From IMG/VR virus record IMGVR_UViG_3300028044_000064, positions 1 to 25,956 of that record: a stretch of DNA of 25,956 nucleotides, one strand, 5' to 3'. Position 1 is the stretch's first letter. Each line of letters begins with the position of its first letter. The DNA is from a virus. The notes under the pieces are model-generated. The model was given only the letters and a program-made list of their open reading frames with translations, did not search any database and was not told the origin of the DNA. The translations under genes were made by a program, and so were the position numbers. Shown here one piece after another: positions 1 through 6,219 of the stretch.

Positions 1-341
1 TATTAATGGGAGTACGTACCACAGGAAGCCTTGGAGGTGGTGCAGATATTAAGCAGGCTTATGTGATATTTGAAAAGAATGTAGTAATGGAGCTAAGAGG
101 ATGTGTGATGGCTATCTTTAATGAGCTCTTGACCATTGCCCGCATCCCTGCAGAATTTACTATCAATAACTTCCAGATAATAGATGAGAGTATAGTAGAA
201 TTAGAGGGTGATGCTTCTAGAATAAATAATTTAATTAGTGCTATGCACCCTACAGTAGCTCAAAAGATATTAGATAACATGACACCTGATGAGATAAGAG
301 CTTTAGCTGATTTGCCACCACTTACTAACCCCATTGTATAA
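1..341 (+). CDS. Portal protein, C-terminal fragment (cut by window edge)
   Basis: The reading frame is open to the left edge, so this is the last ~110 residues of a longer gene; the ATG at base 6 need not be the real start. The visible part resembles the C-terminus of Bacteroidota phage portal proteins: a TGSLGGGADIKQAYVIFEKN stretch (glycine-rich loop leading into the long helix), an EFTINNFQII segment, and the typical ending TPDEIRALADLPPL. The portal is the dodecameric ring at the capsid vertex through which DNA enters and leaves. The stop codon overlaps the next start by one base (TAATG), so the connector gene is probably translationally coupled. Family resemblance is from memory, not a search. 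Confidence 0.72.
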   Translation, partial: LMGVRTTGSLGGGADIKQAYVIFEKNVVMELRGCVMAIFNELLTIARIPAEFTINNFQIIDESIVELEGDASRINNLISAMHPTVAQKILDNMTPDEIRALADLPPLTNPIV

Positions 342-907
342 TGCTATACTTCATAACAGAAACATATTTAAAAGTTAATACTCCCATTACAGCCAATGTG
401 GATGTGACTGATGTGACCCCATACATTGCTACTCAGAGTGCATTGAGAATACAACCTATTCTAGGTACTACGTTCTACAATCACATGCTGAATGCATACA
501 ATACGCAGACCCTTACACCTGATGAGATAGATCTAGTTGAGTTCATTCAACCGGTCATTGCATGGAGGTCTGCAGAGGATGCAGTATTTGGATTAACTTA
601 CCAACTTAAAAACAAGGGATTACAAACACAATCAGGTGATTACTCTGCTAGTGTATCTCGTAGCGAAGTTGCCTTTGGAATGGAACACTATGCACAAAAA
701 GCATCATTCTTTGAGCAGAGATTAATCAGATGGTTACTAACTAATAAAAATCTATTCCCTATATTCATATCTACCACTAACATGGATACTGATCTTAGGC
801 CTATGTTTAACAACTGTAGCTGTATCACCCAATGGCAAACAACTTGTACTGGCATGTGTGGTAACCTTAGAGAGAATGGCTATAATAACAGCATACTAAT
901 ACTATGA
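341..907 (+). CDS. Head-tail connector protein (DUF6712-like)
   Basis: This 188-residue protein begins MLYFITETYLKVNTPITANV and has a central AWRSAEDAVFGLTYQLKNKG segment, the pattern of a family common in Bacteroidota phages directly after the portal and thought to be a neck/head-completion protein that docks on the portal ring. Its position here agrees. The C-terminus is unusual: after the IFISTTN segment it carries four cysteines in a short stretch (CSC, then C and C further on), which could bind metal or form disulfides. The start overlaps the portal stop by one base and the end overlaps the holin start by ATGA. Confidence 0.68.
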   Translation: MLYFITETYLKVNTPITANVDVTDVTPYIATQSALRIQPILGTTFYNHMLNAYNTQTLTPDEIDLVEFIQPVIAWRSAEDAVFGLTYQLKNKGLQTQSGDYSASVSRSEVAFGMEHYAQKASFFEQRLIRWLLTNKNLFPIFISTTNMDTDLRPMFNNCSCITQWQTTCTGMCGNLRENGYNNSILIL

Positions 908-1395
908 GACTACAGCTAGCCATCTTATTAGCCTCAATTAAACAATATATAATACAACTTTTAGCAGTGATAGGATCTTTCTTTTTACCTATATCAGGGA
1001 TATTGTTTTTAATTGGTTTTGCTATTGTGGTGGATACGCTTACAGGAATATGGAAGGCTAAGAAACTTAAGATACCAATTACATCACGTAAACTATCTGC
1101 TATCATATCTAAATTAATGCTGTATGAGGTGGCTGTAATTGGTTTCTACCTGATAGACTTTTGGATACTTAATGATATTATTTTAAAGTTTTTTTCAGTG
1201 CCCCTAATGCTAACAAAAATACTTAGCTTAATACTAGTAAGCATAGAAGTGATGAGCATAAATGAAAATTACAAAGCAGTAAAAGGTATAGATATTTGGC
1301 AGGGTATGAAAAACTTATTTGCCAGGGCTAAAGAAATTAAAACAGATCTAAATGGACTTAGACATAACAAAGATAATTCAACACCGATTATCTAA
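904..1395 (+). CDS. Phage holin
   Basis: This is a 163-residue membrane protein with hydrophobic stretches at about residues 14-42, 70-89 and 92-119 and a charged C-terminal tail. The segment VVDTLTGIWKAKKLKIPITS after the first hydrophobic pair (an acidic residue in the membrane, TG, then a basic loop and a serine) is typical of the broad 'phage holin family' of small pore formers. Holins form lesions in the inner membrane and so time lysis. The gene is followed at once by an amidase and a spanin-like gene, which supports the assignment. It begins with an ATGA overlap on the connector stop and overlaps the amidase by 44 bases. Confidence 0.78.
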   Translation: MRLQLAILLASIKQYIIQLLAVIGSFFLPISGILFLIGFAIVVDTLTGIWKAKKLKIPITSRKLSAIISKLMLYEVAVIGFYLIDFWILNDIILKFFSVPLMLTKILSLILVSIEVMSINENYKAVKGIDIWQGMKNLFARAKEIKTDLNGLRHNKDNSTPII

Positions 1396-1999
1396 AGATC
1401 AATACGTAGATGAGCTTACAGAAAAGAGACAAATCTATCTGCATCATACTGCAGGTGGGCCTAGTGGCATAGCTGTAGCAAAGTTCTTTAATCAGAAAGT
1501 AGGGAAGGTCGCCACTGCCTTTATAATTGGGGCAAACGGTACAATAGTACAATGTTTTAGTTCTAAAAATTGGGCTTATCACCTGGGATTAAAACAAGAG
1601 GTATTTAGTGAGGCAGGAGTAACTTATAGGAGTTTAGATAGATTATCTGTAGGGATAGAGATCTGTAACTATGGCCCATTAACTAAAAGAAACGGTTACT
1701 ACTATAACTATGTAGGTGGCAAAGTAGATTATACTCAGCTTACTATCTTAGACAAGCCATACAAAGGGCATATCTATTGGCAAATGTATACAGATAAACA
1801 AATAGAGAGCACTAGACAGCTTCTAGTGTACCTTTGTGACCAGTACAATATCCCTAAAGATTACTTTGCTAGCATATTTGATATAGATAAACGTGCTTTA
1901 AGGGGAGAAAATGGTATATTTACACACAATAGTGTGAGAAAAGATAAATCAGATATATATCCCTGCCCTAGAATGATAGCAATGCTACAGAACTTATGA
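1352..1999 (+). CDS. N-acetylmuramoyl-L-alanine amidase (endolysin)
   Basis: This 215-residue Amidase_2-type enzyme cleaves the amide bond between N-acetylmuramic acid and L-alanine in peptidoglycan. The first zinc-binding motif is YLHHTAGG (His31/His32). A VGIEICNYG strand lies in the core, and the C-terminal motif FTHNSVRKDKSDIYPCP supplies the second histidine (His192), the catalytic lysine region and a third ligand (Asp201 or Cys205). The domain fills the whole protein, with no signal peptide and no separate cell-wall-binding domain, so export depends on the holin. The start lies inside the holin gene; no later in-frame ATG would keep the first zinc motif. The end overlaps the next gene by ATGA. 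Confidence 0.9.
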   Translation: MDLDITKIIQHRLSKDQYVDELTEKRQIYLHHTAGGPSGIAVAKFFNQKVGKVATAFIIGANGTIVQCFSSKNWAYHLGLKQEVFSEAGVTYRSLDRLSVGIEICNYGPLTKRNGYYYNYVGGKVDYTQLTILDKPYKGHIYWQMYTDKQIESTRQLLVYLCDQYNIPKDYFASIFDIDKRALRGENGIFTHNSVRKDKSDIYPCPRMIAMLQNL

Positions 2000-2442
2000 G
2001 ATACATCCTACCAATTATCGCACTATGCCTCTTAGGCTCCTGCTCAAATGCTAAAAAAGCACAGTACCACTACAAAAAAGCTGTTAAGTTTGGCCTGCAG
2101 TTAGTCCAGGATAGCGATACTATCAGAATAATATCAGTGGATAGCATACCAGTGGTGGTAAATGATACTATCATATGGGAGAAGGTGATCAGAACTAAAG
2201 ATACTATAATCAATTTTAAGAATATCTATGTGCCTAAGACCAGGTGGCAAACTAGAATTGAGTACAGATATAAAACGCAACTTGTAAAGCAGGATGTGCT
2301 CAAATATAAGTACATATATAAAGCAGAAAAAAAGCAGAAAGCAAAAACTAATTGGTTACTCTTTATAATAGGATTTGGCTGTGGGATAGCTCTATTCTTT
2401 ATTCTTAGATTACTAGATAAACTATACAACCCCTTTAAATAA
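1996..2442 (+). CDS. Probable unimolecular spanin (lipoprotein with C-terminal TM)
   Basis: The 148-residue product starts with a lipoprotein signal: a short basic N-terminus, a hydrophobic core, and the lipobox LGSC with the acylated Cys at residue 16. The C-terminus has one transmembrane helix at about residues 119-140 (NWLLFIIGFGCGIALFFIL), followed by a short polar tail. The middle is charged and alternates like beta strands. A protein held to the outer membrane by a lipid and to the inner membrane by a C-terminal helix is the architecture of a u-spanin such as T1 gp11, which fuses inner and outer membranes in the last step of lysis. Its position right after the holin and amidase fits. 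Sequence similarity to known spanins is not claimed. Confidence 0.62.
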   Translation: MRYILPIIALCLLGSCSNAKKAQYHYKKAVKFGLQLVQDSDTIRIISVDSIPVVVNDTIIWEKVIRTKDTIINFKNIYVPKTRWQTRIEYRYKTQLVKQDVLKYKYIYKAEKKQKAKTNWLLFIIGFGCGIALFFILRLLDKLYNPFK

Positions 2443-2446
2443 ACTT

Positions 2447-3319
2447 ATGATTAGACATGGCAAAAATGTTCACGAACTTGTATTAGCAGGTAGTGAAGTT
2501 AAAGTAGCTATTCTTAGTGATTTGCACTGGGATAATCCTCACACTGATAGAGAACTAATCAAAAGGCACCTGGACTATTGTCTAAAAGAGGATATACCTG
2601 TGATGATTAATGGTGATATGTTCTGTTTAATGCAGGGTAGAGGTGATAATAGGCGTAACAAGTCAGACATAAGACCTGAGCACAATAATGCTAGGTATTT
2701 AGATAGTATAGTAGAGACAGCTGTTGATTGGTTCCTACCATACGCTAACATCATTAAGCTAATAGGATACGGTAACCATGAAACTGCTATAATTAAATTT
2801 CAAGAGACTGATATCCTGCAGAGATTTGTAGATCTTCTTAACTTTAAAGCAGGATCTAATGTACAGGTAGGAGGGTATGGTGGATGGCTAATAATAAAGC
2901 AAACATTAGAGACCACTACCTCATCTTTTAGCACTAAGATTAAATACTTCCATGGATCAGGTGGTGGTGGTATAGTTACCAAAGGTGCTATTAATTTAAC
3001 CAGGGCTTTGGAGCTTTATGAAGGTTTCGACGTATTTGTTATGGGCCATATCCATGAAAATTCATGCAGAAATGATGTAAGGGATACAGTAGATAGCCAT
3101 CCAGTATCAGGATACACACTTAAGCAGAAGCAATTACACCTAATGCTCACAGGAACTTATAAAGAGGAGTACGGTGATGGATCTCATGGATGGCATGTTG
3201 AAAGAGGTGCACCCATTAAGCCATTAGGTGGCAGGATACTTACTATTAAATGTGTGAGAGACTCTACCAAAGAAAGAAAAGCTACCAAGTATATAGATAG
3301 TATCAAATTTAATATGTAA
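2447..3319 (+). CDS. Calcineurin-like metallophosphoesterase
   Basis: This 290-residue protein carries the full set of metallophosphoesterase motifs in order: SDLH (Asp25, His27), NGD (Asp57), GNHE (Asn110, His111), a lone histidine in YFHG (His169), and GHIH (His201, His203). These residues bind two metal ions and catalyse phosphodiester or phosphomonoester hydrolysis. The substrate cannot be told from sequence. There is no signal peptide or membrane segment, so it should be cytoplasmic. It follows the spanin-like gene after four bases and is the last gene before a terminator, so it is probably expressed late with the lysis genes. Possible roles include nucleotide or DNA processing or counter-defence. 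Confidence 0.88.
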   Translation: MIRHGKNVHELVLAGSEVKVAILSDLHWDNPHTDRELIKRHLDYCLKEDIPVMINGDMFCLMQGRGDNRRNKSDIRPEHNNARYLDSIVETAVDWFLPYANIIKLIGYGNHETAIIKFQETDILQRFVDLLNFKAGSNVQVGGYGGWLIIKQTLETTTSSFSTKIKYFHGSGGGGIVTKGAINLTRALELYEGFDVFVMGHIHENSCRNDVRDTVDSHPVSGYTLKQKQLHLMLTGTYKEEYGDGSHGWHVERGAPIKPLGGRILTIKCVRDSTKERKATKYIDSIKFNM

Positions 3320-3356
3320 TTTTACAGCAGGTCAATACGCCCAATGTGTTACCTTA

Positions 3357-3400
3357 ACCCCTCTGCATCTTTGGTTAGTTTGGCAGGGGGGTATTTTTTT
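3357..3400 (+). terminator. Rho-independent terminator of the late/lysis operon
   Basis: A 10-bp stem ACCCCTCTGC / GCAGGGGGGT (one G-T wobble) with a 16-base loop is followed almost directly by seven T residues. It lies 37 bases after the metallophosphoesterase stop and separates the late module from the early region. Confidence 0.9.
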
Positions 3401-3477
3401 GCCTTAATTTTACAAAGATTTGTGACACAATTTTCCACTACTCGTATTATGCAAAGTATATTTAGCTTTATTCAGGG

Positions 3478-3522
3478 AATAACCTTATTTTTCAACGCAT
3501 TTTTAAGGCAATAACCTTATTT
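3478..3522. repeat. Two direct copies of a palindromic 13-mer (operator-like)
   Basis: AATAACCTTATTT occurs at 3478-3490 and 3510-3522, exactly 32 bases apart, about three helical turns. Each copy has the inverted arms AATAA/TTATT around CC. Placed 120-160 bases upstream of the early promoter, they look like paired binding sites for a dimeric regulator. No regulator gene is identified in the window. Confidence 0.6.
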
Positions 3523-3556
3523 CTTATGTTTATATTATTACATTTTCTATACATGA

Positions 3557-3571
3557 GGACAAAATATGTCC
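3557..3571. promoter_or_regulatory. Palindrome GGACA-N5-TGTCC upstream of the early promoter
   Basis: A perfect 5-bp inverted repeat around AAATA lies about 40 bases upstream of the -33 element. There is no T-run, so a protein-binding site is more likely than a terminator. The rest of 3401-3667 is AT-rich and holds no convincing ORF. Confidence 0.4.
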
Positions 3572-3609
3572 ACGTTTCTTATTTAGAATGATTATAAATT
3601 ACACAAAAG

Positions 3610-3642
3610 TTGCATACAATTAATTGTTTGTTCGTATATTTG
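3610..3642 (+). promoter_or_regulatory. Bacteroidota-type promoter of the early operon
   Basis: TTG at 3610-3612 and TATATTTG at 3635-3642 match the -33 TTG and -7 TAnnTTTG elements known for Bacteroides and Flavobacterium, with 22 bases between them. The -7 box ends 25 bases before the start codon at 3668, leaving a short AT-rich leader. A strong terminator lies upstream, which supports a new transcription unit here. Confidence 0.72.
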
Positions 3643-3667
3643 TTTCACTAATTTAAACTAACCAATT

Positions 3668-3847
3668 ATGAATGATCAAAAACTAACAGCTGTAGAGTAC
3701 CTACTCCAGCAAATTAACTCAAGCACATCCTTTACAGAAGAGAAATGGAAGCTGATCTGTGATGTGGCTCTAGCCATGGAGAAATCACAATTAATAGCTG
3801 CAGAAATCAAAGCAGTAACAGAAATCTACAAAATTCAAAGAAAATGA
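3668..3847 (+). CDS. Small conserved phage protein (first early gene)
   Basis: This 59-residue protein contains TAVEYLLQQI near the N-terminus and AMEKSQLIAA in the second half. The pattern 'TAVEWL..Q ... MEK.Q...A' occurs in many small proteins of Flavobacterium phages whose function is unknown. The gene at 9281-9499 has the same two blocks and is probably a paralogue. The leader reads AAACTAACCAATTATG, similar to the leaders at 6220 and 9741. The stop overlaps the next start by ATGA. Predicted to be helical and cytoplasmic. Confidence 0.7.
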   Translation: MNDQKLTAVEYLLQQINSSTSFTEEKWKLICDVALAMEKSQLIAAEIKAVTEIYKIQRK

Positions 3848-3981
3848 GAAAGAAACTATCAGACCTTGTGTATTACTTTACACCCCTCACAGATGAACAT
3901 AGAGACATTTTAAGCACCTCTGCTGTGTTTATATTGTTTTGGGTGAGTATTTACACCTTAGCTTACATTACTAACCTTTAA
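3844..3981 (+). CDS. Small membrane protein
   Basis: A 45-residue ORF with a basic start (MRKK), a polar first half and one transmembrane segment at about residues 25-43 (SAVFILFWVSIYTLAYI). It starts by an ATGA overlap with the preceding gene and ends 11 bases before the next, so its position in the operon supports translation. I do not recognise a family. Small early membrane proteins in phages can act in superinfection exclusion or host takeover, but nothing in the sequence shows this. Confidence 0.6.
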   Translation: MRKKLSDLVYYFTPLTDEHRDILSTSAVFILFWVSIYTLAYITNL

Positions 3982-3992
3982 AACGCTTTAAA

Positions 3993-4325
3993 ATGAATTT
4001 AGAAGATTTGCAAATAGAAAAATATACAGCATCCCTTTGGTATGAGGTGGGTAGAATTGAGTTTATACTTGATTTTGAATGGAGCTTTACCTCATTTGAT
4101 GAGGATACTAATGAAACAACAGTTAGTGTATGGCTAGAAAATGGACATCAGTGGCTTAATAACGTATGCCATCCCTTTACACCTAACTCAGATGAGCTAA
4201 AAGAAATTATTAGAGCTATTGAAGATTATATATTAGAAGATCCTGAGCGTTTTGATGTATGGCAGTGGCATTTAGATAATAGAGACTATTTTAATGATCT
4301 TAATAATGATAGAGATGACTACTGA
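3993..4325 (+). CDS. Acidic hypothetical protein
   Basis: This 110-residue, strongly acidic protein is rich in Trp, Asp and Glu (for example WYEVGRIEFILDFEWSF and DVWQWHLDNRDYF). It has no signal or membrane segment. The high negative charge resembles small inhibitors or DNA mimics, but that is only a property of the composition. I do not recognise a family. It overlaps the next gene by 11 bases. Confidence 0.65.
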   Translation: MNLEDLQIEKYTASLWYEVGRIEFILDFEWSFTSFDEDTNETTVSVWLENGHQWLNNVCHPFTPNSDELKEIIRAIEDYILEDPERFDVWQWHLDNRDYFNDLNNDRDDY

Positions 4326-4491
4326 AACTAACCCTACACCCACTACTTTTAGCCTACAGGCAAAGATGGAGTGGTGGAAAAACAAAAAGAGTGAGGGAGA
4401 TAAAGGGGGGAGCTTTAACCTACAGCTCTACATGGACTACCTCAGCTTACAGGATCATAAACCTAAAGATCAGGCAAATGAAAAGATATAA
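4315..4491 (+). CDS. Small hypothetical protein
   Basis: This 58-residue ORF begins MTTETNPTPTTFSLQAK and has a WWKNKKSEGDKGG segment. Start codons exist at 4294, 4306 and 4315; I chose 4315 because it gives the smallest overlap with the preceding gene (11 bases), as elsewhere in this operon, and removes an odd MILIMIE leader. It overlaps the following gene by 14 bases. No family is recognised. Confidence 0.5.
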   Translation: MTTETNPTPTTFSLQAKMEWWKNKKSEGDKGGSFNLQLYMDYLSLQDHKPKDQANEKI

Positions 4492-4633
4492 AGTAACCTA
4501 TAACTATTTTGATGGTGGTAAAAAAAGGATAGCTGTCAAAATACTAGAAGCCTTGGATAGAGACCACGCAATAATGATAATGGCTATGTGGCCAAAACTA
4601 ATTTTAAAAGTAGAACAGTATGAAAAAATATAG
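4478..4633 (+). CDS. Small basic hypothetical protein
   Basis: A 51-residue basic protein starting MKRYKVTYNYFDGGKKRIAV. The frame is open further upstream to an ATG at 4391, but that start would overlap the preceding gene by about 100 bases; 4478 gives the usual short overlap. The YKVTYNYFDGG...IAVKILEALD pattern suggests a small alpha/beta fold. Function unknown. Confidence 0.52.
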   Translation: MKRYKVTYNYFDGGKKRIAVKILEALDRDHAIMIMAMWPKLILKVEQYEKI

Positions 4634-4790
4634 AGTATGGCTAGAGGATAGCGTAGAGCCTGATGGTGGCTCATGGTGGAATTGCTACCTAGGCAAAGAT
4701 GGCAAGCTGCATGATTACATCTTCACAGATGAGCAAGCAGATACACCTCAGTGGTATATTGATAATGGTTATATAGTAGAAGAGTTATGA
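4620..4790 (+). CDS. Small hypothetical protein
   Basis: A 56-residue ORF, MKKYRVWLEDSVEPDGGSWW at the start, rich in Trp, Tyr and acidic residues. It overlaps the gene before it by 14 bases and ends in an ATGA overlap with the HNH-like gene, which argues that it is really translated. No signal peptide, membrane segment or known motif is visible. Confidence 0.6.
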   Translation: MKKYRVWLEDSVEPDGGSWWNCYLGKDGKLHDYIFTDEQADTPQWYIDNGYIVEEL

Positions 4791-5407
4791 ATATCAAAGC
4801 AGAAGTGATTAAAAGATACCCATTTGAGAGTACAGCTGTAATAGCTAAGGAATTAGGGATAACAATATCAAAGGTGTATAATATCGCATGGGCCTATAAG
4901 ATACATAAGGACATCAACTACCTTAAGACTGCAGCAAGTGGTAGATATAAGGCAGGTATGAGAAGTGGTGAGGCCTTCCAATTTAAGCCAGGGCACACAC
5001 CTTACAACAAAGGTAAAAAGATGCCTGCAGAAACTTATGAGAAGGTAAAAAATGCAATGTTTAAGAAAGGTAATAAGCCATTTAATACTAAACCTGTAGG
5101 TACCATTAATATAAGAGCAGATAATACAGGTAGATTTTACCAATATATCAAAATTAAAGATAGCCACTGGGAGTTATTACAACGGCATATATGGACTCAG
5201 GCAAATGGAGAAATTCCTGCAGGATATGTAGTAAATTTTATAGATGGTAACTACATGAACTGTGAGCTTAATAATTTGCAGTTAAAGACCAGGGGAGAAA
5301 TGGCAATAATGAACAGCATACACAGGTACCCTGCAGAGGTTAGGGACTTAATTAAATTAAACAATAAACTAAAAGCAAAAACAAATGGCAAACAACAAAC
5401 TAAGTGA
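4787..5407 (+). CDS. HNH endonuclease-like protein with N-terminal HTH
   Basis: This 206-residue protein has an N-terminal helix-turn-helix-like segment (about residues 15-40, IAKELGITISKVYNIAWAYK), a linker with the FKPGHTPYNKGKKMP motif often seen ahead of HNH domains, and an HNH_3-like core at 125-175: WELLQRHIWTQANGEIPAGY, then NFIDGNYMN and LNNLQLKTRGE. In the canonical family a histidine stands in front of the 'DGN' motif; here the position is Phe151 (FIDGN), while His134 and Asn163 remain. It may be a homing-type nuclease, a structure-specific phage nuclease, or a DNA-binding derivative that has lost activity. It sits in an ATGA-coupled early operon and overlaps the next gene by 23 bases. 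Confidence 0.75.
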   Translation: MNIKAEVIKRYPFESTAVIAKELGITISKVYNIAWAYKIHKDINYLKTAASGRYKAGMRSGEAFQFKPGHTPYNKGKKMPAETYEKVKNAMFKKGNKPFNTKPVGTINIRADNTGRFYQYIKIKDSHWELLQRHIWTQANGEIPAGYVVNFIDGNYMNCELNNLQLKTRGEMAIMNSIHRYPAEVRDLIKLNNKLKAKTNGKQQTK

Positions 5408-5627
5408 TCTAAGAGATCATATTTTCATGGCACTAGAAAGATTATCTGATGAGGGCATGACAGCTGAGCAGGTAGCAAGTGAAGTAGACAAGGCTAAAGC
5501 AATAGCACAGCTCAGTGCTTCTATTATAGCCAGTGCTAAAGTCGAGATAGATTATATCAATACAGTAGGATTAGTGGATAGTCAAAGTGAGCTATTCAAA
5601 TCAGTAAACCCTAAGCTTTTATCATGA
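5385..5627 (+). CDS. Small conserved phage protein
   Basis: An 80-residue, mainly helical protein with LRDHIFMALERLSDEGMTAE followed by VDKAKAIAQLSASIIASAKV. The 'LRDH.F..LERL ... KA.AI......I...AK.E' pattern is widespread in small phage proteins of unknown function from several host phyla. It has no membrane segment. It overlaps the HNH-like gene by 23 bases and is coupled by ATGA to the DnaA-like gene. Confidence 0.72.
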   Translation: MANNKLSDLRDHIFMALERLSDEGMTAEQVASEVDKAKAIAQLSASIIASAKVEIDYINTVGLVDSQSELFKSVNPKLLS

Positions 5628-5986
5628 GCAGATTAGAAGAGGTGCAGTATGTTATAGAAAAATATGACTTAAAAGAAAAGGGTAGATATATGCACATGAT
5701 TTATAAAAGATATTACCTATATAATGTGCTCAGAAAAGATGGCATGACCTTATCACAGATAGGTAGGCTATTTAATCAAAGCCATTGCACTGTATTAAAT
5801 GGAATTAAAAAGCATGAGGATTACATGGCTTACAAAGATCCTGCTTATATGTTGCACACTAGGGACCTAAGGGAAATCTTTGTACTACCACAATACTATA
5901 TGCCACTAAAACAAACCATATTAGAGATATATACCATTGAGAAATTAGAGATACTTAAAGAACAGATTAGGTGCAATTATTACTAA
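5624..5986 (+). CDS. DnaA domain IV-like DNA-binding protein
   Basis: This 120-residue protein has a segment at residues 41-62, MTLSQIGRLFNQSHCTVLNG, that matches the signature helix-turn-helix of DnaA domain IV (LS..EIG..F...H.TV), the part of the bacterial initiator that reads DnaA boxes. There is no AAA+ ATPase region, so it is a stand-alone DNA-binding module. The C-terminal half (ETIYTIEKLEILKEQI-like helices) may dimerise. It is the last gene before the iteron-bearing gap at 5987-6219 and the primase-helicase gene, which suggests a role in origin recognition or control of replication genes. That role is inferred from position. Confidence 0.68.
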   Translation: MSRLEEVQYVIEKYDLKEKGRYMHMIYKRYYLYNVLRKDGMTLSQIGRLFNQSHCTVLNGIKKHEDYMAYKDPAYMLHTRDLREIFVLPQYYMPLKQTILEIYTIEKLEILKEQIRCNYY

Positions 5987-6067
5987 GAAATGAAGCTATG
6001 ACAAATTCTCTTATTAGGGGAGGCTGGGAAAGATTTGAAAATTCAAATATTTTTTTTCGTTTTATTT

Positions 6068-6182
6068 CTTGTCATCTTGTCATAAAAACGCTAATAGTCA
6101 ATATCAGTGCACTTATTGCTAAAAAAAACTTGTCCTAAACTTGTCATAAACCCGTCATAAAATATAATAAACTTGTCATTTA
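6068..6182. repeat. 11-bp iteron-like repeats CTTGTCATAAA (candidate origin/operator)
   Basis: Copies are at 6068-6075 (CTTGTCAT), 6076-6086 (CTTGTCATAAA), 6129-6139 (CTTGTCCTAAA), 6140-6150 (CTTGTCATAAA), 6151-6161 (CCCGTCATAAA) and 6172-6182 (CTTGTCATTTA); 6162-6171 (ATATAATAAA) looks like a decayed unit. The central units are in tandem with an 11-base period, one helical turn, as in replication iterons. A very AT-rich stretch with an eight-T run lies just upstream (about 6041-6067). The gap 5987-6219 holds no convincing gene. Confidence 0.7.
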
Positions 6183-6201
6183 AGAATAATGATTACATTT
6201 A
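6173..6201 (+). promoter_or_regulatory. Possible promoter of the primase-helicase gene
   Basis: TTG at 6173-6175, inside the last iteron, is followed after 18 bases by TACATTTA at 6194-6201, one mismatch from TAnnTTTG. The start codon at 6220 is 18 bases further on. Overlap of the -33 element with an iteron suggests that whatever binds the repeats also controls this gene. Confidence 0.45.
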
Positions 6202-6219
6202 CAGCCCAATTAACTAACT

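Noticed and set aside
5998-6138. 46-codon ORF in the gap before the primase-helicase
   Set aside because: It runs through the A/T runs and the iteron-like repeats, has no coupling to a neighbour and gives a low-complexity Phe/Ile-rich product; the repeat structure explains the sequence better.
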